Assembly (NCBI GenBank): GCA_016713085.1
Contig: JADJPV010000001.1
Coordinates: 2,511,669 to 2,575,668, forward strand
Source: Chitinophagaceae bacterium
GTDB taxonomy: Bacteria; Bacteroidota; Bacteroidia; Chitinophagales; Chitinophagaceae
Direction: 5' to 3'
Length of the DNA: 64,000 bases
Shown here: one piece after another, positions 27,380-35,649 of the stretch
Position numbering within the stretch: position 1 is the first letter of the stretch
Layout of the letters: each line of letters opens with the position of its first letter
Made by a program: the position numbers and the translations under genes
The notes under the pieces: generated by a model
What the model was told of the DNA's origin: nothing
What the model saw: the letters and a program-made list of their open reading frames with translations, nothing else
Database searches by the model: none

Positions 27380-28438
27380 TTACTTCACAAAAATTGAAAA
27401 AGCACCTTGATCAACAGACCCCACTGACAGAGAGATAGGAATCCCATTTTTCCAAACTGTAGCTACCCAATTGCCATTGCCATCACCTCTTTTACCTCCT
27501 ACGTAAACATCCGAACCTAAAACAAAAACTGAAAGTGCCATTGACGATTGATTTGGAATACCTCCTAACTCAACAGGGATACCATTTTTCCAAAGCTTTG
27601 CCTTGTATCCATAAGGAACATCTTCATACCCGGCAACATAAACATCATTATTTGTAACATAAACAGAGTAAGCAATATAAGTATTTGATTGACTGGGTAA
27701 TGTTGTTGCATTTCCGTTTTTCCAAAGTCTTGCTACATATTTACCTCCTAAACTTTCATTCCCTGCAACAAAAACATCTGAGCCATCAACAAAAATTGAA
27801 AGGGCTTGTGAATTATTTAAAGTTGTTAGAAGATTTGTTTCAATTTTTCCGTTTTTCCATACGACTGCCAATGCCGTAAAATTGTTATATGATGTATACC
27901 GATGTATTATTCCTGTTGCATAAACATCAGATCCCGAAACAAATATTGAATTTACATAACTGCTGCTGTCCGAAATGTCTTTAGATAAGTTAAGTCCTGC
28001 ACCATTTTTCCAAACACGGGCTGTCACATTATTGTTAGTACGAATTTCTGCGCCCCCCACATATACATCTTGTCCTGATACATAAACTGATCTTGCATAA
28101 GATCCATTAGTTAAGCCTTGATTCAAGTCAGTTATATTGCCGTTTTTTAGTAGCCTTGCCTGTGTCTTACCTAAATAATTTTCATTAGCTGCTATGTAAA
28201 CATCTGATCCGGAAACAAAGAGTGATTGAGGGGCATATGCAAAATCCAGAGTAGAATTTTTAGTTCCTGTCTGGTTCTTCCAAAACATACTATACCGGCT
28301 GCCATTTAGTGTTTCTATGTAGCCGGCTGAATATATTGTCGGCGTATTTTCGTTATTGCTTTTTTTGGAACAGGAAGCGGAAACTAGAAAAAAGAAAAGA
28401 GAGCTTAAGGTGGCGAAGTTTAAGAGGTAACGTATCAT
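27380..28438 (-). CDS. Lipoprotein with seven tandem repeats, probable beta-propeller
   Basis: Intact, 352 residues. N-terminal lipobox region LVSASCSKKSNN, then about seven repeats of 40-50 residues with the pattern SIFVSGSDVYVAG, a variable loop, and ARLWKNG. Examples are SVYVSGQDVYVGG, SIFVDGSDVFVAG and SVFVLGSDVYVGG. Regular beta-rich units of this kind suggest a seven-blade propeller anchored to the outer membrane. No enzyme motif is seen. It is alone, with its own -7 box. Confidence 0.75.
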   Translation of the reverse strand: MIRYLLNFATLSSLFFFLVSASCSKKSNNENTPTIYSAGYIETLNGSRYSMFWKNQTGTKNSTLDFAYAPQSLFVSGSDVYIAANENYLGKTQARLLKNGNITDLNQGLTNGSYARSVYVSGQDVYVGGAEIRTNNNVTARVWKNGAGLNLSKDISDSSSYVNSIFVSGSDVYATGIIHRYTSYNNFTALAVVWKNGKIETNLLTTLNNSQALSIFVDGSDVFVAGNESLGGKYVARLWKNGNATTLPSQSNTYIAYSVYVTNNDVYVAGYEDVPYGYKAKLWKNGIPVELGGIPNQSSMALSVFVLGSDVYVGGKRGDGNGNWVATVWKNGIPISLSVGSVDQGAFSIFVK

Positions 28439-28475
28439 TATTTCTAATTATTTCAGGTACAAGAAATAGAGTATT

Positions 28476-28483
28476 CAAAAGTA
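28476..28483 (-). promoter_or_regulatory. -7 box of the repeat lipoprotein
   Basis: TACTTTTG on the minus strand (exact TAnnTTTG), 37 bases before the ATG at 28438. No -33 element was recognised. Confidence 0.5.
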
Positions 28484-28590
28484 AATACTGTATGATTTAA
28501 ATAAAGGATATAACAGGTAATTATTTTTACTATTTGATATTCCTGGTTTTGCAAACTGGTCCTTTTCTTGAATTGTAATTCCTTCACCTA

Positions 28591-28660
28591 AGGGCTGCCG
28601 GATTGCAGCGGCACCACAGCGTAGCGGAGGTACAGCGAAAAGCCGGAACCGTTGCTGAAT
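28591..28660. repeat. GC-rich intergenic repeat, second family
   Basis: A 70-base GC-rich block containing CGGCACCACAGCGTAGCGGA and ending GCCGGAACCGTTGCTGAAT; CAGCG recurs three times inside it. I recall near-identical blocks between genes of other Bacteroidota. Single copy in this window. Confidence 0.45.
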
Positions 28661-28780
28661 AATATACAAACAGACCATAGCCCCACATTTTTTCGTGTAA
28701 ATCCGTGTAACCTGCCTGTCGGAAGGTAGGTTCGTGGCAAACATTTTCAAAATTTCCCCACATTTTCCGCTTTTCGACAC
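28661..28780. other. Spacer before the suf operators
   Basis: No gene. It holds CGTGTAAATCCGTGTAACC and an imperfect palindrome near 28709-28731 (CCTGCCTGTCGGAAGGTAGG), both like decayed short intergenic repeats. Confidence 0.5.
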
Positions 28781-28804
28781 AATCTGTACTTTTTAGTATA
28801 GATT
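28781..28804. promoter_or_regulatory. suf operator 1
   Basis: Inverted repeat AATCTGTACT-TTTT-AGTATAGATT with one mismatch in ten pairs. It abuts operator 2 with no gap and lies just upstream of the predicted suf -7 box. Probable site of the Rrf2 regulator encoded at the end of the operon (inference). Confidence 0.65.
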
Positions 28805-28828
28805 AATCTGTACTTTTGTGTACAGATT
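28805..28828. promoter_or_regulatory. suf operator 2 with embedded -7 box
   Basis: Perfect inverted repeat AATCTGTAC-TTTTGT-GTACAGATT. The -7 box TACTTTTG (28811-28818) lies inside it, so a bound repressor would block RNA polymerase. Same 24-base length and same left arm as operator 1. Confidence 0.7.
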
Positions 28829-28871
28829 GAATGTTGAATATTTAAGAGTAACTGATTAAACAAAATGAATC

Positions 28872-30317
28872 ATGAGTGAAATGCTCAATACATTGGAGCA
28901 AACCGCCCTCAGTGAGTACAAGTACGGCTGGGTTACGGATATTGAAGCTGATGAAGCTCCTCCGGGACTTAGCGAGGATATTGTACGCTTTATCAGCGCC
29001 AAAAAGAATGAACCTGAGTGGATGCTCGAATGGCGGCTGAAAGCTTACCGGCACTGGCTGAAAATGACAGAACCAACTTGGTCGAATGTGCACTATCCGA
29101 AAATTGATTACCAGTCCATCAAATATTACAGTGCCCCCAAGCAAAAGGTAACGGTTAACAGCTTGGATGAAATTGATCCTGAGCTAAGAGCAACATTTGA
29201 AAAACTCGGCATTTCATTAGACGAGCAAAAACGTTTAAGTGGTGTGGCAGTTGATGCGGTAATTGATTCGGTTTCTATTGCAACAACTTTAAAACGCAAT
29301 TAGCCGAGCTGGGAATTATTTTCTGCAGCATGAGCGAAGCCATCAAGGAACATCCTGAACTTATCAAAAAATGGCTGGGTTCTGTTGTACCAATGACGGA
29401 TAATTATTTTACTGCTCTCAATAGTGCTGTGTTCAGCGATGGAAGTTTCTGTTATATTCCAAAAGGTGTGAAGTCGCCCATGGAATTGAGCACTTACTTC
29501 CGTATCAACGCCGAAAATACAGGACAGTTTGAACGTACATTAATTGTGGCTGAAGAATCAAGCTATGTAAGTTATCTCGAAGGTTGTACGGCTCCCATGC
29601 GTGACGAAAATCAACTGCATGCTGCGGTTGTAGAAATTGTTGCACTCGATAATGCAGAAGTAAAATATTCAACCGTGCAGAACTGGTATCCTGGTAATAA
29701 AGAAGGCAAAGGCGGTATTTACAATTTTGTAACCAAGCGTGGTATCTGTGCAGGTGTAAATTCAAAGATCAGCTGGACACAGGTTGAAACAGGAAGTGCT
29801 GTTACATGGAAGTATCCAAGTGTGATTTTGAAGGATGATAACAGCCAGGGTGAATTTTATTCTGTTGCAGTAACCAATAATTATCAGCAGGCCGATACTG
29901 GCAGCAAGATGATGCACATTGGTAAAAACACAAGAAGCCGCATTGTATCCAAAAGGTATTTCAGCGGGCTTCAGTCAAAACTCTTACCGTGGTTTAGTGC
30001 AGGTTGGTAAGAATGCAGTCAACGCAAGAAACTTTTCTCAGTGCGATAGTTTGCTGCTGGGTGATAAATGCGGTGCTCATACATTTCCGTATATAGAAGT
30101 AAAGAACAGTACAGCGCAGGTTGAACACGAAGCAACAACTTCAAAGATTGGTGAAGACCAGATCTTTTATTGTAATCAGCGTGGACTGGATACTGAAACC
30201 GCCGTTGCATTAATCATTAATGGTTTTGCAAAAGAAGTAATGAATCAGCTGCCGATGGAGTTTGCAGTAGAAGCACAAAAGCTGCTGGCTATTTCACTGG
30301 AAGGAAGTGTAGGGTAA
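28872..30317 (+). CDS. sufB: Fe-S cluster scaffold SufB, two frameshifts
   Basis: Three frames join into one SufB of 481 residues. One T is missing near 29291 (repair gives SIATTFKTQLAELGIIFCSM) and one A is extra near 29951 (repair gives RSRIVSKGISAGFSQNSYRG). Conserved parts include PMELSTYFRINAENTGQFER, YLEGCTAPMRDENQLHAAVV, WYPGNKEGKGGIYNFVTKRG and the C-terminal NSTAQVEHEATTSKIGEDQ. SufB receives sulfur from SufS/SufE and builds clusters with SufC and SufD in the cytoplasm. First gene of the suf operon. Confidence 0.95.
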
Positions 30318-30320
30318 AAA

Positions 30321-30346
30321 CCCCTCCGCCCCTAAAGGGGGACTGT
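30321..30346. repeat. C/G-rich palindromic repeat, type A (after sufB)
   Basis: ACCCCTCCGCCCCTAAAGGG plus GGACTG; CCCCT pairs with AGGGG. It begins three bases after the sufB stop and is partnered by the type-B repeat before sufC. Confidence 0.75.
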
Positions 30347-30424
30347 TAACACTCAAAGTGAATGTTGCAGTATAAAAATTTGGAGTTCTTTTTTTGTTGA
30401 TCAGGCGATAGAACAGGAATTAAA

Positions 30425-30449
30425 CTTCTGTTGCGTCGCACTCTTGTAC
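30425..30449. repeat. 25-bp dispersed repeat (copy 2)
   Basis: Reverse complement of the block at 8719-8743 with one mismatch; core GTTGCGTCGCACTCTTGTAC. It lies in the sufB-sufC spacer between the two C/G-rich repeats. Confidence 0.7.
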
Positions 30450-30515
30450 TGTTGAAATTTTATTCATCAGTTGAAAAGTAAAAAATCATTGTTCAATTTA
30501 TAAACAAATGCCCGA

Positions 30516-30553
30516 CCTCCCTCTCTGCAGGAGAGGGAACGAGGGAGAGGCTT
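30516..30553. repeat. C/G-rich palindromic repeat, type B (before sufC)
   Basis: CCCTCTC-TGCAG-GAGAGGG stem, then AACGAGGGAGAGGCTT. It ends five bases before the sufC ATG, so it occupies the translation initiation region. Confidence 0.8.
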
Positions 30554-30558
30554 AAATC

Positions 30559-31323
30559 ATGTTAAGTATTAAAAATTTACAGGCACGTATTGAAGAAAAG
30601 GAAATCTTAAGAGGAATCAACCTCGATATTAAACCGGGAGAAGTACATGCTATCATGGGTCCCAACGGAAGTGGTAAATCAACACTGGCTTCTGTATTAG
30701 CCGGCCGTGCTGATTATGAAGTTACCGGTGGCAGTGTTGAATTTTTAGGAAAAGATCTGTTAGAGCTTTCTCCTGAAGACCGTGCAAGAGAAGGTTTGTT
30801 CTTAGCGTTTCAGTACCCCATTGAAATTCCGGGTGTAAGTACCACCAACTTTATTAAAACAGCAGTGAATGAAGTGCGTAAGTATCGTGGTGAAGAACCA
30901 ATGGATGCAGTTGCATTTTTAAAGCTGATGAAAGAAAGAATGAAACTGGTAAATATTGATCAGTCATTGTTAAGCCGTTCATTGAATGAAGGGTTTAGCG
31001 GTGGTGAGAAGAAGCGGAATGAAATTTTCCAGATGGCCATGCTTGAGCCAAGACTGGCAATATTGGATGAAACAGACAGCGGCTTGGATATTGATGCACT
31101 CCGTATTGTAGCTGAAGGTGTAAACAAACTGAAGTCGAAAGACAACGCAACATTAGTGATTACTCACTATCAGCGTTTACTTGATTACATCGTTCCTGAC
31201 TATGTACACATTCTTTACAAAGGACGTATTGTAAAAACTGGCGGAAAAGAACTGGCATTGGTACTGGAAGAAAAAGGATATGATTTTATTAAAGAAGAAT
31301 TGGGCGAAGAAGTTGAAGCCTGA
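30559..31323 (+). CDS. sufC: Fe-S assembly ATPase SufC
   Basis: Intact, 254 residues. ABC ATPase with Walker A GPNGSGKSTLASVLAG, SufC-specific FLAFQYPIEIPGVS, signature FSGGEKKRNEIFQMA, Walker B LAILDETDSGLDIDALR and H-loop VITHYQRLLDYI. It powers the SufBC2D scaffold. Confidence 0.97.
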   Translation: MLSIKNLQARIEEKEILRGINLDIKPGEVHAIMGPNGSGKSTLASVLAGRADYEVTGGSVEFLGKDLLELSPEDRAREGLFLAFQYPIEIPGVSTTNFIKTAVNEVRKYRGEEPMDAVAFLKLMKERMKLVNIDQSLLSRSLNEGFSGGEKKRNEIFQMAMLEPRLAILDETDSGLDIDALRIVAEGVNKLKSKDNATLVITHYQRLLDYIVPDYVHILYKGRIVKTGGKELALVLEEKGYDFIKEELGEEVEA

Positions 31324-31399
31324 TAATGCCCTGGCTGCAGGGAATTAAATTAAGAATCAATCAGGTTGCTGAGCAGCCTCACGGAAAAGACTAAAAGTT

Positions 31400-32722
31400 A
31401 TGTCAGAATTAAAGGAACTAATAAACGATAAATACGCCGAACAGAAGTTCAGTGGAAATGGTGCTTTGCAAAGTCTCAGCAACAAAGGCTTTGAAGCATT
31501 TGCTGAACTGGGCATCCCTACTGTAAAGCATGAGGAATGGAAGTACACAAGGATCAGCAGTGTGCTTGGTAAAGATTTTTCATACGCAACTAATGCGACA
31601 GTTATTACTGAAACAGATGTGAATGAATTTCGTTTGCCGGGAAATGAACATGCGAATGAACTGGTATTTGTAAATGGAATTTATCAATCGAAGTTATCAA
31701 CCATCCGTTCATCAGCTGATGAACTGGTGATTATGCCGTTGAGCGAAGCTGCAAAAGGAGAATACAAATCGATTGTAGATAATAATCTTGGTCACAGTGC
31801 ATCTTATCATAAAGACGGCATCAATGCATTGAACAATGCATTTGCACACCAGGGTTTGTTCATCTCCATCAAAAAAAATAAAGCTGTTGAACATCCATTG
31901 TACTGTTATTATATCAATGATGCAAGAACGGTAAGTGTGTTTTCCCAGCCACGTACATTGATTCATGTAAATGTAAACGCAGAAGTGAAACTGGTGGAAG
32001 AAGAAGTAACACTTGGCAGCAGCGATTCCTTCATCAATAAGATTTCAGAAATAGTAGTGGAAGAAAACGCACAGGTTCATATTTACAAAATACAGAACGA
32101 AGACAGTCACAGCAGCTGTGTAAAAACAACGCATGTGCGGCAGGTGGGAGTGAGTAAAGTGAATTCAGTAACCATTACACTGAATGGCGGAGTGATCCGC
32201 AATAATCTCAACTTCATTTTAGAAGCACCCGGTTGCGAAAGCAATATGTATGGTTTGTATTGTGTAAAAGGAAGTACACATGTTGACAATCACACCATCG
32301 TGGATAATCAGATGCCCAACAGTTTAAGCAATGAATTGTACAAAGGGATTATTGATGAAAATGCTACAGCTGTCTTCAACGGGAAAATATTTGTACGCAA
32401 GGATGCACAGAAAACAAATGCTTACCAGAGTAATAAGAATGTATTGTTAAGCGATACTGCCACCATCAACACTAAACCTCAGCTGGAAATTTTTGCAGAT
32501 GATGTAAAATGTTCGCATGGATGTACGGTTGGCCGTTTGGATGAAGAAGCCTTATTCTATTTGCGAGCAAGAGGTATTGGTGAAAAAGCTGCAAAAGCTT
32601 TATTGCTGCATGCGTTTGCAGGTGAAATACTCGATAAGATTGAACTGAAACCGATCCGTGATTATGCAGACAGGATCATTTCTGAAAGACTTGATTTTGA
32701 GAATCAACTATTAACAGATTAA
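31400..32722 (+). CDS. sufD: Fe-S cluster assembly protein SufD
   Basis: Intact, 440 residues. Typical SufD: VKHEEWKYTRISSVLG near the N-terminus, HVDNHTIVDNQMPNSLSNEL, the conserved His in IFADDVKCSHGCTVGRLDEE and FYLRARGIGEKAAKALL at the end. SufB paralogue, partner in the SufBC2D complex. It ends two bases before sufS. Confidence 0.96.
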   Translation: MSELKELINDKYAEQKFSGNGALQSLSNKGFEAFAELGIPTVKHEEWKYTRISSVLGKDFSYATNATVITETDVNEFRLPGNEHANELVFVNGIYQSKLSTIRSSADELVIMPLSEAAKGEYKSIVDNNLGHSASYHKDGINALNNAFAHQGLFISIKKNKAVEHPLYCYYINDARTVSVFSQPRTLIHVNVNAEVKLVEEEVTLGSSDSFINKISEIVVEENAQVHIYKIQNEDSHSSCVKTTHVRQVGVSKVNSVTITLNGGVIRNNLNFILEAPGCESNMYGLYCVKGSTHVDNHTIVDNQMPNSLSNELYKGIIDENATAVFNGKIFVRKDAQKTNAYQSNKNVLLSDTATINTKPQLEIFADDVKCSHGCTVGRLDEEALFYLRARGIGEKAAKALLLHAFAGEILDKIELKPIRDYADRIISERLDFENQLLTD

Positions 32723-32724
32723 CT

Positions 32725-33966
32725 ATGCCGAATACAGCCCTTTATATAGCATTTGATGTTGAGCTGATCAGGAAACATTTCCCTGTGCTGAACAGGAAAG
32801 TGAAGGATAAGCCATTGGTTTATTTTGATAATGCTGCTACCACGCAAAAGCCGCAGGCAGTAATTGATGCATTGGTGAATTACTATTCAAACTACAATGC
32901 AAATATTCACCGTGGTATTCATTCGCTGGCAGAAGAAGCAACAGCAGCCTATGAAGCAACAAGGGATACCGTGCAGAGATTTATCAATGCCGGTCATCGG
33001 GAAGAAATTATTTTCACCAGAGGAGTAACAGAGAGCATCAACCTTGTTGCCTATACATGGGCAAGAACAAATTTGAAAGCAGGTGATGAAATCATCATCA
33101 GCGGCATGGAGCACCACAGCAATATTGTTCCCTGGCAGCTGATTACAGAAATGACAGGTGCAAAGTTGAAAGTGATTCCAATTGATGATAACGGTGAATT
33201 AATGATGGAGGAATTTCACAAGCTGCTGAATGAAAAAGTAAAACTGGTTTCTGTTGTGCATGCTTCCAATTCATTGGGAACAATCAATCCCGTAAAAGAA
33301 ATCATTGATGCAGCACATAAGATCGGAGCAATCGTAATGCTGGATGGCGCACAGTCAACTGTTCACCTTGATATTGATGTGCAGGAACTTGATTGCGATT
33401 TTTTTGCGATCAGTTCTCATAAGGTATACGGTCCAACAGGTATTGGTGTGTTATATGGGAAAAGAGAATTACTGGAAGCAATGCCGCCATTCATGGGTGG
33501 AGGAGAGATGATTAAAGATGTAACATTCGAAAAAACAACCTGGAATGAATTGCCTTACAAGTTTGAAGCAGGCACACCCAATATTGCTGATACAGTTGCA
33601 TTGAAAGCTGCCATTGATTTTGTAGAACGTATTGGTAAAAAACAGGTTCGTCGTCATGAAGAAGAGCTGCTGCAGTATGCAACAGAACAATTAGAATCAA
33701 TTGATGGCATCCGTATAATTGGAAAAGCAAAACAAAAAGTAAGTGTCGCTTCTTTTGTTGTGGATGGTGTTCATCCGCAGGACCTGGGAATTATGTTAGA
33801 TAACCAGGGAGTTGCTGTTAGAACAGGTCATCATTGCACACAACCATTGATGAACCGTTTTGGTATTCCCGGTACAACAAGAGCAAGTTTTGCGATGTAC
33901 AATACAAAGGATGAAATTGATGTGATGATAGCAGGATTAAATAAAGCAATTAAGATGTTGAGATAG
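32725..33966 (+). CDS. sufS: Cysteine desulfurase SufS
   Basis: Intact, 413 residues, class V aminotransferase fold. VYFDNAATTQKPQAVIDAL, the PLP Lys in FAISSHKVYGPTGIGVLYG, PLP-contacting ISGMEHHSNIVPW and the persulfide Cys in VRTGHHCTQPLMNRFGI are present. It takes sulfur from cysteine and passes it to SufE. The N-terminal eleven residues before VELIRKHFPVL are less conserved. Confidence 0.96.
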   Translation: MPNTALYIAFDVELIRKHFPVLNRKVKDKPLVYFDNAATTQKPQAVIDALVNYYSNYNANIHRGIHSLAEEATAAYEATRDTVQRFINAGHREEIIFTRGVTESINLVAYTWARTNLKAGDEIIISGMEHHSNIVPWQLITEMTGAKLKVIPIDDNGELMMEEFHKLLNEKVKLVSVVHASNSLGTINPVKEIIDAAHKIGAIVMLDGAQSTVHLDIDVQELDCDFFAISSHKVYGPTGIGVLYGKRELLEAMPPFMGGGEMIKDVTFEKTTWNELPYKFEAGTPNIADTVALKAAIDFVERIGKKQVRRHEEELLQYATEQLESIDGIRIIGKAKQKVSVASFVVDGVHPQDLGIMLDNQGVAVRTGHHCTQPLMNRFGIPGTTRASFAMYNTKDEIDVMIAGLNKAIKMLR

Positions 33967-33994
33967 AAGCCCCCTCTAACTCCCCAAGGGAGGA
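33967..33994. repeat. C/G-rich palindromic repeat, type A (after sufS)
   Basis: GCCCCCTCTAACTCCCCAAG then GGAGG, starting at the base after the sufS stop. Partner of the type-B copy at 34100. Confidence 0.8.
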
Positions 33995-34055
33995 TAGGAT
34001 GCAGCCATTAAAGGTTTTATGAATGATTGAGTAGTTGAAATGTGAAGAGTAGAGA

Positions 34056-34125
34056 TTTAAAGTTGATGTGGAAGAACAAATTGTTTATTAAAAATACAAA
34101 GCCCTCTCTACCAGAGAGGAGGAAA
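34056..34125. repeat. Composite repeat tail with type-B palindrome (before sufE)
   Basis: TTTAAAGTTGATGTGGAAGA and AACAAATTGTTTAT lead into the palindrome CCTCTCTACCAGAGAGG (34102-34121). The lead-in matches 42707-42730 (before and into plsC) and, over 17 identical bases (34072-34088), 59295-59311. Confidence 0.8.
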
Positions 34126-34139
34126 TGTCAGAAGCCTGA

Positions 34140-34628
34140 ATGAAATCAATAGCAGCAATAGAGGAAGAAATAGTTGAAGATTTTTCTCTTTTTGATACCT
34201 GGGATGAAAAGTATGAATACATCATCGACATGGGAAAGAAGCTGAAGCCTTTGGAAGATGAGTATAAAAAAGATGGAAACAAAATCAAAGGCTGCCAGAG
34301 TACAGTGTGGATGATCAGTGAGTTTAAAGATGGGAAAGTGGTTTACCGTGCTGAAAGCGATGCAGTAATTGTAAAGGGATTGGTGAGTATGCTGATTCGT
34401 GTATTAAGCGGACATGCACCACAGGAAATTATTGATGCCAAGCTGGACTTTATTGATAAGATTGGTATGAAGCAGCACCTGGCACAAACAAGAAGCAATG
34501 GTTTGTTAAGCATGGTGAAACAAATGAAATTGGACGCAACAGTTTATTTAGCACAACAACAACTCCCCCCCCCAAATGAGGGGCTAAGCAGAGCGCTTGT
34601 GACAAATGTTGAACAATACTATAGCTGA
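34140..34628 (+). CDS. sufE: Sulfur acceptor SufE
   Basis: 162 residues. The sulfur-accepting Cys is in KIKGCQSTVWM; FDTWDEKYEYIIDMGKKLKP and HLAQTRSNGLLSMVKQMK complete the SufE core, which ends near residue 140. The last about 22 residues (QQLPPPNEGLSRALVTNV and on) are encoded by a type-A C/G-rich repeat and its flank, so the C-terminus has been extended by repeat sequence. SufE relays persulfide sulfur from SufS to SufB. Confidence 0.93.
   Translation: MKSIAAIEEEIVEDFSLFDTWDEKYEYIIDMGKKLKPLEDEYKKDGNKIKGCQSTVWMISEFKDGKVVYRAESDAVIVKGLVSMLIRVLSGHAPQEIIDAKLDFIDKIGMKQHLAQTRSNGLLSMVKQMKLDATVYLAQQQLPPPNEGLSRALVTNVEQYYS
34561..34613. repeat. C/G-rich repeat, type A, inside the sufE 3' end
   Basis: AACTCCCCCCCCCAAATGAG then GGGC, translated in frame as QLPPPNEGLS. 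Downstream TAAGCAGAGCGCTTGTGAC and AATGTTGAAC recall the flanks of other copies. Confidence 0.72.
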
Positions 34629-34689
34629 TGAATGAAAGAGGAGTGTTGAAATGCTGAATTACAAAAGATAATAAAAAAACAAAGGCTCG

Positions 34690-34727
34690 GCCTCCCTCTC
34701 TACCGGAGAGGGAACGAGGGAGAGGCT
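34690..34727. repeat. C/G-rich palindromic repeat, type B (before DUF59 gene)
   Basis: CCCTCTC-TACCG-GAGAGGG, then AACGAGGGAGAGGCTT; nearly identical to the copy before sufC. It directly abuts the next ATG at 34729. Confidence 0.82.
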
Positions 34728-34728
34728 T

Positions 34729-35040
34729 ATGAATACAGAAGCAATAAAAGAAAAAATCATCGAGAAAGTGCAAACGGTATTTGATCCGGAGTTGCCGGTG
34801 AATATTTATGATCTGGGTCTCATCTATAATGTAGATGTAAATGAGAAAGGTTATGCGCAGATCACAATGACGTTAACAGCACCCAGTTGCCCGGCTGCAC
34901 AATCATTACCTGTGGAAGTGGATCAGAAAGTAAGAGAAGTGGAAGGAGTGACAGATGTAAACGTAATGATTACCTGGACACCGAAATGGGATAAGAGTAT
35001 GATGAGCGAAGTGGCAGCGTTGGAATTAGGATTTATGTAA
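34729..35040 (+). CDS. DUF59/MIP18-type Fe-S assembly factor (SufT-like)
   Basis: Intact, 103 residues. FDPELPVNIYDLGLIYNVDV and MTLTAPSCPAAQSLPVEVDQ (with the conserved Cys) are the DUF59 signature, and VNVMITWTPKWDKSMMSE is the C-terminal strand and helix. In suf operons this protein helps cluster maturation or delivery. It lies after sufE and before a bacilliredoxin. Confidence 0.92.
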   Translation: MNTEAIKEKIIEKVQTVFDPELPVNIYDLGLIYNVDVNEKGYAQITMTLTAPSCPAAQSLPVEVDQKVREVEGVTDVNVMITWTPKWDKSMMSEVAALELGFM

Positions 35041-35083
35041 TGACTTGCCCCTGCCTTCAGGATGGGGAATAAAATAAATAATT

Positions 35084-35635
35084 ATGGCAATGATTTCATT
35101 AGATAGTTTGATGGGCAACAGTGGTCCATCCTATCCCGAACAAATAGTAGCAGCTTATCGTAAGGAACTCGTGGATGCAGGATTTGAACAGATGATGACA
35201 GTGGAGGAAGTTGAAAAAATATTGAGCGGCAACACAGGAAAAGTGATCATGGTGGTATTGAACAGTGTATGCGGTTGCAGTGCAAGAGTAAGCAGACCGG
35301 GAGCATTGCTCAGCTTTTTCAATCATGTTGTTCCTGATGTAAAGGCAACTTTATTTGCAGGAATGGAAAAAGATGCAGTGGTGCACTTCCGTGAAAAATA
35401 TCTGAACGGAGTAACGCCTTCATCGCCCAATATTATTCTGTTGAAGGATGGAAAAGTATTGCTTCAGCTGCAACGTCACCAGATAGAAACAACAGATGCA
35501 GGAAGTATTGCAGACAGTTTAATTGAAGTGTACAATAAAGAATGTACCAAGCAAACAACAGAGGAAGAACGTACTGAACTGAGAACCTATTTTACAAATG
35601 TGTACCAGGTTGATCCATTGGCAGCACAGGCTTAA
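35084..35635 (+). CDS. BrxA/BrxB (YphP/YqiW) family bacilliredoxin
   Basis: Intact, 183 residues, thioredoxin-like. The family CGC active site is in VVLNSVCGCSARVSRPG; YPEQIVAAYRKELVDAG and GVTPSSPNIILLKDGKVL fit. It is longer than Bacillus BrxA/B by about 35 residues of charged C-terminal tail. Bacilliredoxins remove bacillithiol from protein thiols; its place inside the suf operon links thiol redox repair to cluster building (inference). Confidence 0.87.
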   Translation: MAMISLDSLMGNSGPSYPEQIVAAYRKELVDAGFEQMMTVEEVEKILSGNTGKVIMVVLNSVCGCSARVSRPGALLSFFNHVVPDVKATLFAGMEKDAVVHFREKYLNGVTPSSPNIILLKDGKVLLQLQRHQIETTDAGSIADSLIEVYNKECTKQTTEEERTELRTYFTNVYQVDPLAAQA

Positions 35636-35649
35636 ACGAAAAACAACAC

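Noticed and set aside
28591..28780. CRISPR or transposon end before suf
   Set aside because: No regular spacing, no repeated unit of constant length and no transposase; only single decayed repeat-like blocks.
30960..31145. Minus-strand ORF inside sufC
   Set aside because: Serine/Phe-rich antisense shadow of a conserved coding region.
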